From Desulfobacteraceae bacterium (GTDB lineage: Bacteria > Desulfobacterota > DSM-4660 > Desulfatiglandales > Desulfatiglandaceae), in contig JAERTK010000225.1 of NCBI GenBank assembly GCA_016844935.1, positions 1 to 38,324 on the forward strand: 38,324 bases of DNA, in the 5' to 3' direction. The notes below the pieces were generated by a model. It worked only from the letters and a program-made list of their open reading frames with translations. It searched no databases and was not told the origin of the DNA. Below are positions 8,067 to 15,968 of this stretch, in pieces. The translations under genes were made by a program, and so were the position numbers. Every line of letters begins with the position of its first letter. The stretch's first letter is position 1.

Positions 8067-8477
8067 CTATTTGATCATTATGGGTTCCCATAAGGAACTG
8101 TCCGGACAAACACAAATATCGTCAAACTTCTTCTTGTCTACCTCCTGAGCCGGGGAACCGTTATAACCATCCATAAACACACCCCACTTCTCCATGGAAG
8201 GTGCTTTTATAACAAACAAAAAATCATGTTCACCCATATGGGCGACAACCGGGAAATGCACAAAGGCCTGCAGCTGATCACCACCCTTCATTGTCTTTGC
8301 GGCTTTGAGCCACTCCGAAGCGGCTGCTACCACATCTTTCTCAGTGGCATCTTCGTCCTGCTGACAGTGAAAGATCTGAATGACTTCAGCCGAGTAGGCC
8401 GGAACGGCTACAAACATCAGCATGAAAGCAAGCGTTACCATGGAAACAAACGTCAACCGCACTATTGTGTTCATCAT
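8067..8477 (-). CDS. Small secreted protein, function unknown
   Basis: This 136-residue protein has a clear signal peptide: a hydrophobic core at about 7-24 and a likely cleavage after AYSA (27-30), so the mature protein of about 106 residues is periplasmic or secreted. A GAGGAGGA ribosome-binding site precedes the ATG. The mature part starts EVIQIFHCQQDED and has three cysteines, two of them in CVC (about 124-126). It loosely resembles small dimeric alpha-beta barrel (EthD/NIPSNAP-like) proteins, but I cannot assign it to a family. It is the last gene of a minus-strand row behind an outer-membrane porin and an ornithine-cyclodeaminase-family fragment. Confidence 0.7.
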   Translation of the reverse strand: MMNTIVRLTFVSMVTLAFMLMFVAVPAYSAEVIQIFHCQQDEDATEKDVVAAASEWLKAAKTMKGGDQLQAFVHFPVVAHMGEHDFLFVIKAPSMEKWGVFMDGYNGSPAQEVDKKKFDDICVCPDSSLWEPIMIK

Positions 8478-8669
8478 GTATCCTCCTCTTTTTGGGTTTT
8501 GCCAAACATTCTATGTAAGAACGAAAGACTTTGTCAAAGCAAAATAGCTTTGAATATTTCGAAAAATTCGTAAGGGCGGCCCCCGGCCATCAACATTTCG
8601 CGTGGTCAATGACCATGGGCATTCTCGATCTCCCGTTTGCTGAAACCGACCGACACGAAAGAACTTGAT

Positions 8670-8825
8670 GATCCGGTTTACGGGGTCCCTATACCTCAAA
8701 TAAGGCTTCACGGGCTGGGCGAAATCCTTCTTCTCGAGACACACCACAGCGTCTTCAATGGCATCGATTGTTTCGTTCCAGTTCAGTCCAACGGCTAGCA
8801 GGTCTTTTTCGTTCAAGTAACGCAT
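8670..8825 (-). pseudogene. Ornithine cyclodeaminase/mu-crystallin family, N-terminal fragment
   Basis: The first 52 residues (MRYLNEKDLLAVGLNWNETI onward, through KPYLRYRDPVNRII) match the N-terminus of ornithine cyclodeaminase/mu-crystallin enzymes, including SbnB-like 2,3-diaminopropionate synthases. Full proteins have about 320-350 residues, with an NAD-binding Rossmann domain. Here the family similarity ends after NRII; the frame runs on through unrelated residues to a stop at 8511. The fragment keeps a ribosome-binding site (AGGAAA upstream of the ATG) and follows the porin gene by 24 bases. It is most likely a deletion remnant. Ornithine is the by-product of the amidinotransferase at 1033-2082, which makes the fragment worth noting, though it lies on the other strand. 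Confidence 0.65.
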
Positions 8826-8849
8826 CCCGGTTTCCTTTTTGGCCTAGAA

Positions 8850-10187
8850 TCAGAACGTCCAGCTGAAGTAAACGCTGGCAAAAAGCGTTCCGATGTTATC
8901 GTAAGATCCCACCAGATCGCCGCGCGAACCGAGCACGGCCGGAACCTGGCTTTGCAGGTTCGTATCGAGGGACCCTCCGTACAGATACTCGGCCGCCACA
9001 CCCCACTTGAACATTTTACTCACTTGGTTTTCGATGCCCGCACCGAACCGCCAGGCCGAGTTGGCCGGCAACATGGGGGAGACGCTGGAGCCGTCCTGAA
9101 AATCCGAGTCATAGGCCATGCCGAAATTGAGCAGCCACGGCGCACTGATGCGGTATTGCGCTCCGGCAGCCAAATGCCAGGTGTCCTTGAAGTCAAGTTC
9201 CTGGGTGAGACTGGTGGGATTGAGTGTATCCTCGATGCCGAACATGACCTGCCCGAATTTTGACCATTGCTGCCAGCCAATGCTCCCGAGCACCGCCCAG
9301 CGATCGGTTACCTGTGAGAAGATGCTCCCCATTAACTGCTGGGGCACATTGATGTCCACGTTGATGGTCGAATTCGTCATCCCTCGCCGATCGAGAAGTT
9401 TTTGAATGCCCGGCGCCAGGTTTGAGAACTCCGCTTGGGCGCCGAAATTGAGGTTCACCTGAGAGTTCCAGGTGAGTCCAAACCGTGTAGCTTCGGTGAA
9501 TTCATAGAGTACCCCCAGGTTAACTCCCCATCCCCAGGCGTTATCATCCATCTTGAGCTGACCATCGCCATAGCGGGGGTCCACGTTGTTAATGGCTACC
9601 TTGTTCCTGTAAATTCCGTTCATTGCCGTGACGCTCCCCCCCAGGGATAATTTGGAGGTTACCTTGTAGGAAATGGCCGGCACAAAGGAAAGTCCCACCA
9701 GCGTAGCTTCCTGGACGTAATAGCGGCCAACCCAGTTATCGTTGTATTTCATGGGGGCGCCAAAGTTTCCCGTCATGGCGAACCCCAGCTTTAGATCCGG
9801 CGACACGCTGTAACTGAAAAAACCTCCCCCCCCGAAAAACAATCCATCGGATCCGAAGGCCTTTCCCCCGTCATCGCTGCCCAGCCCGGGGGATGTGCCG
9901 GCGCCGGGAGAAAACGTCAAGTTGCTGTAATCAAGCTGTCCCGCCGCCAGAATCTGAGTGCCATCCAATCTTGTCATCCCGGCCGGGTTGGTAAACACAG
10001 TGGCGGCGTCCTGAGCCCTCACATTATAGCCCGCCGAGGCCAAACCCACGTCGGCCGTGCCGATCTCGTAAGCAATCAGTCCCCCGGCCATGGCTGGTAT
10101 GGCATTGATAAGAAACAACACGAATATCAGTGATGACAAAACGAAAATGAATTTTCTATCGCAAATTGCCTCTTTCCGTGTAAACAT
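8850..10187 (-). CDS. OmpP1/FadL/TodX family outer-membrane transporter
   Basis: This 445-residue protein has a signal peptide with a hydrophobic core at about 12-30 and likely cleavage after AMA (32-34). The mature N-terminus GGLIAYEIGTADVGLASAG and the NPAG motif (67-70) are characteristic of FadL-type outer-membrane channels, where the N-terminus forms the plug. The protein ends SWTF, with the terminal phenylalanine used by the BAM machinery. FadL relatives import long-chain fatty acids or other hydrophobic compounds. A GGAGGA ribosome-binding site precedes the ATG. It follows the arylsulfatase gene by 174 bases on the same strand, and may import the desulfated hydrophobic product; that link is inferred. 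Confidence 0.9.
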   Translation of the reverse strand: MFTRKEAICDRKFIFVLSSLIFVLFLINAIPAMAGGLIAYEIGTADVGLASAGYNVRAQDAATVFTNPAGMTRLDGTQILAAGQLDYSNLTFSPGAGTSPGLGSDDGGKAFGSDGLFFGGGGFFSYSVSPDLKLGFAMTGNFGAPMKYNDNWVGRYYVQEATLVGLSFVPAISYKVTSKLSLGGSVTAMNGIYRNKVAINNVDPRYGDGQLKMDDNAWGWGVNLGVLYEFTEATRFGLTWNSQVNLNFGAQAEFSNLAPGIQKLLDRRGMTNSTINVDINVPQQLMGSIFSQVTDRWAVLGSIGWQQWSKFGQVMFGIEDTLNPTSLTQELDFKDTWHLAAGAQYRISAPWLLNFGMAYDSDFQDGSSVSPMLPANSAWRFGAGIENQVSKMFKWGVAAEYLYGGSLDTNLQSQVPAVLGSRGDLVGSYDNIGTLFASVYFSWTF

Positions 10188-10361
10188 AAATTCCTCCTAC
10201 TGACATTCAACAATGAAAACAGATCCCGCTGAAAACGGGCTGACGGCTCCAGGCAGTTTCATCACGATTTTGCGGTTACATACGCCAACTGGTTTCCCTG
10301 AAACACAACTCGCCTGTACGCAACGCGAGGACTGTAACCACGCGCGCCCACCGCACGAGCA
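10188..10361. other. Spacer between arylsulfatase and porin genes
   Basis: This 174-base gap has no gene. It may hold the porin promoter, but no convincing -35/-10 pair or strong terminator was seen. Confidence 0.4.
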
Positions 10362-12875
10362 TTACTCGCTCGCCTTATTGTTGTGCATGGCCTCCTCGAG
10401 TTTCCTGATGTCTTCCGGCGTGAGCTTCGGCCGGTCGATGGTAAGGGTCAGCTTATCGAGCTCACCGGTAAATTTGAATGGCACCTGATAGTCCTTGTCG
10501 TCCACCGGTGTGCCGGTATCGGCGCCCACGTCGAAGTTCTCGTCCCATTGTAGGGTTAGCGGAATGGTCTTTTCCATCTTCCGCGTCGCGACAACCTTGC
10601 CGTCGACCTTGAGTGCGCCCGTGCCGCTGCGCCCCAGACCACTGGGGGTGCCGAACGCCAGAGTGGCAGCGCCCAAGCCGTCATACTTGAAATCGAATTC
10701 AAGCGTGTGCTTTCCCGGCGAAAGAACCTCCGCGCCTTCCCACTTGATCCGTTTGAGATCGAAGAGGTTCCACGTGAACACCGGCTTTCCCTTCAGCAAA
10801 TAGAACCCGTAGCCGGCGAAGCGCCCGCCCTGGGTAACGATCATGCCCTCGGCCCCGCCCTTTGGAACCTCGATATCAGCCTTGAAGTTGTAGGACGTCG
10901 CGATGACGCTTGGCGCGTCACCGTTTGGCGTGCCGGTCATTTCGCCGGAGTAGGTGAACACGGTACGGCCGGCCGAGAGGCTGGGGCGCGGCTGGACTAC
11001 GCGGGTGAAGGTGGTTGCATCCAGCGGCAGGACCTGGTTCCTCTCTGCTTCCTTCCAGAAAAGCGCGTCCATCTCCTTCAATTTCTCCGGGTACTTTGCC
11101 GCCACATCTTCGTACTGCGTCCAGTCCTTGCTCATGTCGTACAATTCCCACGGCCAGCTTGCCGGGTCCGGGTGCCCCTTACCGCTGTTGTCCCACGGTA
11201 TGCGCATGACCTTGGTGCTGGCGATCCAGCCGTTGTGATAGATTGCGTGGTCACCGATCATCTCGAAATATTGGGTCTTGTGGGTCGAGGGTGCATCCGC
11301 GTTTTTCTTATCGAAGGTGTACGCCATACTGACGCCCTCGATTGGTTTCTGCGGAATGCCGTCCACAACCTCGGGTTGCTTGAGTTGGGCCCCTTCTAGG
11401 ATCGTCGGTACAATGTCGATGACGTGGTGGAACTGATTGCGGATACCGCCCTTGTCCTTGATCTCTTTGGGCCAGGAAATCGCCATGCCCTGTTTGGTGC
11501 CGCCGAAGTGCGACGCCACCATCTTGGTCCAGGAGAAAGGTGTGCCGAAGGCCCAGGTCCAGCCCACCGACATGTGCGGATAAGTCTGGTCCGTACCCCA
11601 GGCGTCATAAAATTTCATTTGCGCCTCCACCGGCAGGTGGACGCCCTGGACCGCCGCAATCTCGTTCGGCGTGCCGTTCGGACCACCCTCGGCGCTGGTG
11701 CCGTTGTCGCCGTTGATGTAAATGATCAGCGTATTGTCAAGCTTGCCCATGTCCTCGACCGCCTGGATCACGCGGCCGATTTCGTGGTCGGTATAAGCCA
11801 CGTAAGCGGCGAAAACGTCGGCTTGACGCAGGAACAGCTTCTTCTCGTTGTCGTTAAGCTGGTCCCATTCTTTGATCAGATCTTTGGGCCACGGCGTCAT
11901 TTTCGCGTCTGGCGGAATCACACCAAGCCGTTTCTGGTTAGCAAAAATGGTCTCGCGAAGCTTGTTCCAGCCTTCGTCGAACAGCTTCATTTTGCTGATC
12001 TTCTCGATCCATTCCGGTGTTGGGTGATGGGGCGCATGGACACCGCCCGGCGCGTAGTAGACGAAAAACGGCTGTTCCGGGGAGAGCGCATTCATCCGTT
12101 TCATGTACGCGATGGCTTCATCCGCCATCGCAGTGGTCAGGTTATAATCCGGGTTATCCAGAAATGGATAGATATAGGTCGTATTGCGGGCCAAGTTGGC
12201 GGGCTGCCACTGATTGGTATCCCCACCCATAAACCCGTAGAAATAGTCGAAGCCCATGCCGGTCGGCCACTGGTCGAAGGGTCCGACCTGGCTGGTCTGG
12301 AAGGCCGGCGTGTTATGGTTCTTGCCGAACCACGACGTCAGGTAGCCGTTGTCCTTCATGACCTTGCCGATGGTCGCCTTGTCCCGGGTCATGATGCTGT
12401 TGTATCCGGGGAAGCCGGTTGCCGTTTCGGACACGGTGCCGAAGCCCATCTGGTGGTGGTTGCGCCCGGTGATGAGCGCCGCCCGCGTGGGAGAGCACAC
12501 CGCTGTCGAGTGGAAGTTCGTGTAGCGCAGGCCAGCGTCCGCGATTCGGTCCAGCGCTGGGGTCGGGATCACGCCGCCGAAGGTGCTGGGGACACCGTAC
12601 CCCGAGTCGTCGGTCATGATCAGCAGCACGTTGGGTGCGCCCTTGGGTGGCACCACACGGGGTGGCCAGTAGGGCTTGGATTGTAAGGCGTTTCGTTCGA
12701 TCTTGCCACCGAATTTCTTGTCCGGCATGGGCGGCAGTTGTTCGCCGTCAATGGTGGTGGTGGCGCTGGGCGATCCCGGTACGCCGGTGATTTGCTGCGC
12801 CGTCACGGGCAAGGCCGCAAAAACCATTGTGATGGGAATAATTGCCAATGCCATTAATCGGATCCTTTCTTTCAT
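10362..12875 (-). CDS. Periplasmic arylsulfatase (AtsA-like, formylglycine type)
   Basis: This large sulfatase (837 residues from the chosen start) hydrolyses sulfate esters. A signal peptide (MKERIRLMALAIIPITMVFA, cleavage near VTAQ) exports it. The calcium-binding MTDDSGYG is followed by the sulfatase signature CSPTRAALITGRN, in which the cysteine (residue 127) must be oxidised to formylglycine. TSWFGKNHN and the later DNGTSAEGGPNG fit the alkaline-phosphatase-like core. A beta-rich C-terminal domain of about 200 residues follows, as in the long AtsA forms. Two starts are possible, 12905 and 12875, each with its own AAGGAG site; the second gives a normal signal peptide. No maturase gene (FGE or anSME) is in the window. 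Confidence 0.92.
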   Translation of the reverse strand: MKERIRLMALAIIPITMVFAALPVTAQQITGVPGSPSATTTIDGEQLPPMPDKKFGGKIERNALQSKPYWPPRVVPPKGAPNVLLIMTDDSGYGVPSTFGGVIPTPALDRIADAGLRYTNFHSTAVCSPTRAALITGRNHHQMGFGTVSETATGFPGYNSIMTRDKATIGKVMKDNGYLTSWFGKNHNTPAFQTSQVGPFDQWPTGMGFDYFYGFMGGDTNQWQPANLARNTTYIYPFLDNPDYNLTTAMADEAIAYMKRMNALSPEQPFFVYYAPGGVHAPHHPTPEWIEKISKMKLFDEGWNKLRETIFANQKRLGVIPPDAKMTPWPKDLIKEWDQLNDNEKKLFLRQADVFAAYVAYTDHEIGRVIQAVEDMGKLDNTLIIYINGDNGTSAEGGPNGTPNEIAAVQGVHLPVEAQMKFYDAWGTDQTYPHMSVGWTWAFGTPFSWTKMVASHFGGTKQGMAISWPKEIKDKGGIRNQFHHVIDIVPTILEGAQLKQPEVVDGIPQKPIEGVSMAYTFDKKNADAPSTHKTQYFEMIGDHAIYHNGWIASTKVMRIPWDNSGKGHPDPASWPWELYDMSKDWTQYEDVAAKYPEKLKEMDALFWKEAERNQVLPLDATTFTRVVQPRPSLSAGRTVFTYSGEMTGTPNGDAPSVIATSYNFKADIEVPKGGAEGMIVTQGGRFAGYGFYLLKGKPVFTWNLFDLKRIKWEGAEVLSPGKHTLEFDFKYDGLGAATLAFGTPSGLGRSGTGALKVDGKVVATRKMEKTIPLTLQWDENFDVGADTGTPVDDKDYQVPFKFTGELDKLTLTIDRPKLTPEDIRKLEEAMHNNKASE

Positions 12876-12986
12876 GCCAAACTCCTTTCGCATTTTTTGT
12901 TTCATGCTTCGCTCCTTTCCTTGATCCTGATTCTTTTCCGTTCTATCTCACCCGGGTATATAGAGATTTAGCGTTGCTCTTTTCTT

Positions 12987-13364
12987 TCAGGCTTGTCTTT
13001 CGCGGCATAGCCGAATGGCATCAAGAAATTCCTGTTCGAGAAAGGGCTTCTTCAGATAAGCAACAGCGCCTGTTTCTTTGGCCTTTTCCTGCCATTGCCG
13101 ATTATCATGGGCGGTCATGAAAATGACCGGATTCATTGCCCTCCTTGATGCCAGTTCCTCCTGAAGCTCCAGGCCGTTTATCCCCGGCAGGCGGATGTCC
13201 AGGATCAGGCATCCTTTGCCAGAGGGAACGGTTGATTGCAGGAACGCTTCAGCCGAGGCAAAGGTCAGGGCAGAAAAGCCGGCCGACCTCAGCAGCCGTT
13301 CAAGGGCTCTGCGGATAGACGGGTCATCGTCTACTACATAGACTGTGAATGTTTCCTGGTGCAC
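12987..13364 (-). CDS. Single-domain response regulator (FixJ-like receiver)
   Basis: This 125-residue protein is a lone receiver domain. It has the acidic pocket D12-D13, phosphoacceptor D56 in LILDIRLP, T84 in FMTAHD and K106 in LKKPF. Sequence style (VDDDPSIRRALERLLRSAGF) is that of FixJ/NarL-type receivers, but the DNA-binding part is absent and the frame ends just after the receiver. It may act as a phosphate relay or protein-interaction switch. It lies 41 bases after the patatin gene and about 110 bases before the arylsulfatase gene on the same strand. A histidine kinase is encoded at 15969-17525; whether they are partners is unknown. Confidence 0.9.
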   Translation of the reverse strand: MHQETFTVYVVDDDPSIRRALERLLRSAGFSALTFASAEAFLQSTVPSGKGCLILDIRLPGINGLELQEELASRRAMNPVIFMTAHDNRQWQEKAKETGAVAYLKKPFLEQEFLDAIRLCRERQA

Positions 13365-13405
13365 CTCGCCTCCCTAAAACCCTGCATGTTTCTCCTTGAA
13401 AGATT

Positions 13406-14584
13406 CTAAAATCCCGGAGGGGCTTTCTCCCAGGGATAGCCATTCTTAGCCATTTCATATCCCAGTTCAAAAAGTTTCCCCATGTAAACCGGGTCGAAGT
13501 CTTCTTTCGGTTTCATATCGAATTCGTCGGGAATATATGCCAGGTTGAATTCGATGCCGTCCCTTTTGCAGTCCAGATAAATGCGGTACATGTCCCCGAT
13601 TCCCTGGGTTCGAATAAGGGAACTGATGGATTCGTCCGCAATGGACAGGATTTTGGGGTGTACCGTTTCCCAGTCGGGGTTGAGCGGTGAATTGCGCACC
13701 ACGTAGGCTCTTGGGGTTCCTTTAACTTCGAATTTCTCCAGTACATATTTCCAATCGAGGTCTGCCGGGTAGAGAAACACCTGCGAAGCGGCCCCTCCGT
13801 CCACGTGCATTTCATCATAGCGTTTGCCGTCGGCTTCAACCTCGAAAACAACCGGAGGAAAGATCGCCGGTATGGCCGCAGAGGCCAGGATGATTTTTCG
13901 AATCAGCCGGAGAGCTTCGGGCTGCCCGCTTATGGCAATGAGGCCGATATTCCAGATAACCGACCGCTTGGCATCAATATTGGTTGTGGCAACATAAAGC
14001 CTGCGCCCTTTTTTGTATTCGGCGCCAATCGCCTCCATGAGCCCCTGGTTAATATATTTCACCAGCATCTTCTTCATCGGTGCGGTATCGACTACAGAAG
14101 AACCCAGCAGCGCACTCAGAATGTATCGCTCAGTCACCAGGTCTTTGGTGGAATACTTCGTGTACATCTCTTCTAGTTTGTCATCATAGGCCGGGCCCAG
14201 GAAGGCAAATGGTGCCATGATGGCGCCGGTACTGATACCCGTTACGATGGTGAACTCGGGCCGGGTCCCGGCATCCGACCAGCCCACCAGCAGACCGGCT
14301 CCAAATGCACCGTCCGCACCGCCTCCGGAAAGCGCCAGGTAAGTGTGCTCTTTTCCGAAAACACCATGGAACTGCCGCTTCAGTTTTTCCAGGGGTTGGC
14401 CGGCGACCAACTTGAAGAAAGACGGGGACTTGTCCCCCCAGAACTTGGCTCGGGGGATATGGGGAATCTGCGCCTTATCAGCGAACTTTTCGGGCAATGG
14501 GTTGCGCGGTACCGTTGCGCAGCTGCTCAGCAAACACACGATCGAAATGAACACAAATAGAATCACTGAGTATTTTGTTTTCAT
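13406..14584 (-). CDS. Patatin-like phospholipase, lipoprotein
   Basis: This 392-residue protein carries a lipoprotein signal with lipobox LLSSC (lipidated C22), so it should be anchored to a membrane facing the periplasm. The patatin fold is shown by the oxyanion loop SGGGADGAFGAG (86-97), nucleophile S118 in GISTG and the catalytic aspartate D262 in VDGG. Such enzymes are lipid acyl hydrolases acting on phospholipids or lysophospholipids. An AAAAGGT site precedes the ATG. A 140-base palindromic repeat begins only 27 bases upstream of the start codon, so the transcript leader or promoter overlaps it. Confidence 0.9.
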   Translation of the reverse strand: MKTKYSVILFVFISIVCLLSSCATVPRNPLPEKFADKAQIPHIPRAKFWGDKSPSFFKLVAGQPLEKLKRQFHGVFGKEHTYLALSGGGADGAFGAGLLVGWSDAGTRPEFTIVTGISTGAIMAPFAFLGPAYDDKLEEMYTKYSTKDLVTERYILSALLGSSVVDTAPMKKMLVKYINQGLMEAIGAEYKKGRRLYVATTNIDAKRSVIWNIGLIAISGQPEALRLIRKIILASAAIPAIFPPVVFEVEADGKRYDEMHVDGGAASQVFLYPADLDWKYVLEKFEVKGTPRAYVVRNSPLNPDWETVHPKILSIADESISSLIRTQGIGDMYRIYLDCKRDGIEFNLAYIPDEFDMKPKEDFDPVYMGKLFELGYEMAKNGYPWEKAPPGF

Positions 14585-14610
14585 AATTTACCTTTTTCTC
14601 CATTGTTCGT

Positions 14611-14750
14611 GTCTGAACGAAAACTAGGATTTTTTGTCAAGGTCAAGGAAGATCAAAATTTTAACCACAGGAATACGTTTGGTATTTCGAGGATTAAAAT
14701 TTTTATCTGACGCAGAGATTGGCGAAAAAGACAGTTTTCGTTCGGGCGCC
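14611..14750. repeat. 140-base imperfect palindromic repeat, copy A
   Basis: Both halves pair around a centre near 14680. The outer arms GAACGAAAACT (left) and its complement AGTTTTCGTTC (14733-14743) match, as do the inner AAAATTTTAA and TTAAAATTTT, and AATAC and GTATT at the tip. Core segments (TTTTAACC, CGAGGATTAAAAT, CGCAGAGATTG and GCGAAA) recur in the same order and orientation at 28490-28629. It sits between the divergent patatin and LuxR-type genes. Confidence 0.75.
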
Positions 14751-14867
14751 AATTATGAGCAACCGGACCCTTTCATAATCGTTTTAATTGCTCCGTCCCA
14801 TGTGCTCCCCGGTTTTGTTCCGTATTGTGATTCGGAGTTCCCCTTTCCCCGGCATGAAGATGATATT

Positions 14868-15782
14868 ATGACGGAAATTTCATTGTATAGGGAGATCGGC
14901 AAATGGGTGGAAGACCGTTCACCCTTTGGGCTGTTAACCACCGACCTCCGGTTTGTGGTAACGGAGTGGAACGGGTGGCTGGAGAGCCGCAGTGGATGGG
15001 GACGTGAGGATGTGGTGGGAAAGCGTCTGCTGGGTCTCTACCCGGATTTGATAACCCGAAACAAAGACCGCTATTTTGAGGAGGCGCTTCGCGGCCGCAC
15101 CAGCATGCTTTCTCAGAGCCTTCACGGATACCTCCTTCCCATGAAGGGTGCCGGCGGGAAGCCTGATACGGTCATGCCCCAGAGCGCCTTCATTTTTCCG
15201 CTCGTTTTGGACCATGGGGTTGCCGGGACCATCGTTTACATCCAGGATGTGAGTGAGCGTGTTCAGCGGGAGAAAGAACTCACGGATCTATTCATCGCGT
15301 CTAAACGGGCCCAGGCGGCTCTAGAAGACCGTGAGGAGGCGCTGAGACGCAAATCAAAGCGTTTTGAGGAACTCAATACGGCGCTGAATGTCATGCTGAA
15401 AAAGCGGGAGGAAGATAAACTTGCCATTGAAGAAAAGGTGCTGTTCAATGTGAGGGAACTCATCGAGCCGCTCATAAACAGCCTCCAAGAGACCGGTCTG
15501 GATGAAAATCAAACCGGTTATGTGGATGTCCTGAGGAATTTTCTGGAAGATATTGTATCCCCCTTTTCTCAAACCCTTCATGCCAAATTTCTTGGCTTGA
15601 CCCTCTCTGAAATCCGGGTGGCCAATCTCATTAAGGAGGGGCGGAGCACAAAGCAGATCGCCTCCCTTTTGAATTCAACCCCGAGGGCCATTACATTTCA
15701 CCGTCAAAACATCCGGAAAAAGCTTGGCCTCAGCGACCGCAGTGAAAACCTGGGAGCGCACCTCCTGTCACTTTCAAAATAA
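14868..15782 (+). CDS. PAS-LuxR type transcriptional regulator
   Basis: From the ATG at 14868 the protein has 304 residues. A PAS-like sensor region (about 1-130: ending with VYIQDVSERVQREKEL) is followed by a coiled coil (about 130-190) and a C-terminal LuxR/GerE helix-turn-helix containing LTLSEIRVANLIKEG and TPRAITFHRQNIRKKLGL. The open frame extends upstream to 14634, but that part lies in the palindromic repeat and does not look like protein, so the later start is preferred even though its ribosome site is weak. It heads a plus-strand signalling row (kinase, PilZ). Target genes are unknown; the PAS ligand cannot be read from sequence. Confidence 0.82.
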   Translation: MTEISLYREIGKWVEDRSPFGLLTTDLRFVVTEWNGWLESRSGWGREDVVGKRLLGLYPDLITRNKDRYFEEALRGRTSMLSQSLHGYLLPMKGAGGKPDTVMPQSAFIFPLVLDHGVAGTIVYIQDVSERVQREKELTDLFIASKRAQAALEDREEALRRKSKRFEELNTALNVMLKKREEDKLAIEEKVLFNVRELIEPLINSLQETGLDENQTGYVDVLRNFLEDIVSPFSQTLHAKFLGLTLSEIRVANLIKEGRSTKQIASLLNSTPRAITFHRQNIRKKLGLSDRSENLGAHLLSLSK

Positions 15783-15868
15783 CAGAAAAAACCTGTCATT
15801 AAACTGTATTCTTTCGTCGTTGACAACCCGTCTGCTTCATGTAATCCTAAGCTTCATGAAAAAAAAGA

Positions 15869-15952
15869 GGGTCAAGTCTGCTGTTGACTGTTATGCAATG
15901 TTTTTTAATGTTTTTTCGCACCCTTAATAACAGTCAACAGCAGACTTGACCC
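15869..15952. repeat. REP-like hairpin element, copy 1
   Basis: Perfect 25-base inverted arms lie at 15869-15893 (starting GGGTCAAGTCTGCTGTTGAC) and 15928-15952, around a 34-base loop. A second copy with nearly the same loop is at 17506-17590. The arms resemble the hairpins associated with IS200-like REP transposases. Immediately after the right arm comes TGGATGAGG, which serves as the ribosome site of the kinase gene. Confidence 0.85.
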
Positions 15953-15968
15953 CTGGATGAGGTTTTTG

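Noticed and set aside
8226..8573. Plus-strand frame over the small secreted protein gene
   Set aside because: The minus-strand gene has a strong ribosome site and a clear signal peptide; the plus-strand frame is its shadow.
11424..12686. Plus-strand frame of 420 codons inside the arylsulfatase gene
   Set aside because: It is antisense to the sulfatase core, which has a complete signature; the plus frame has no recognisable motif or ribosome site.
14634..14867. Upstream extension of the PAS-LuxR regulator
   Set aside because: These codons lie mostly in the palindromic repeat and do not look like protein, so the start was placed at 14868.
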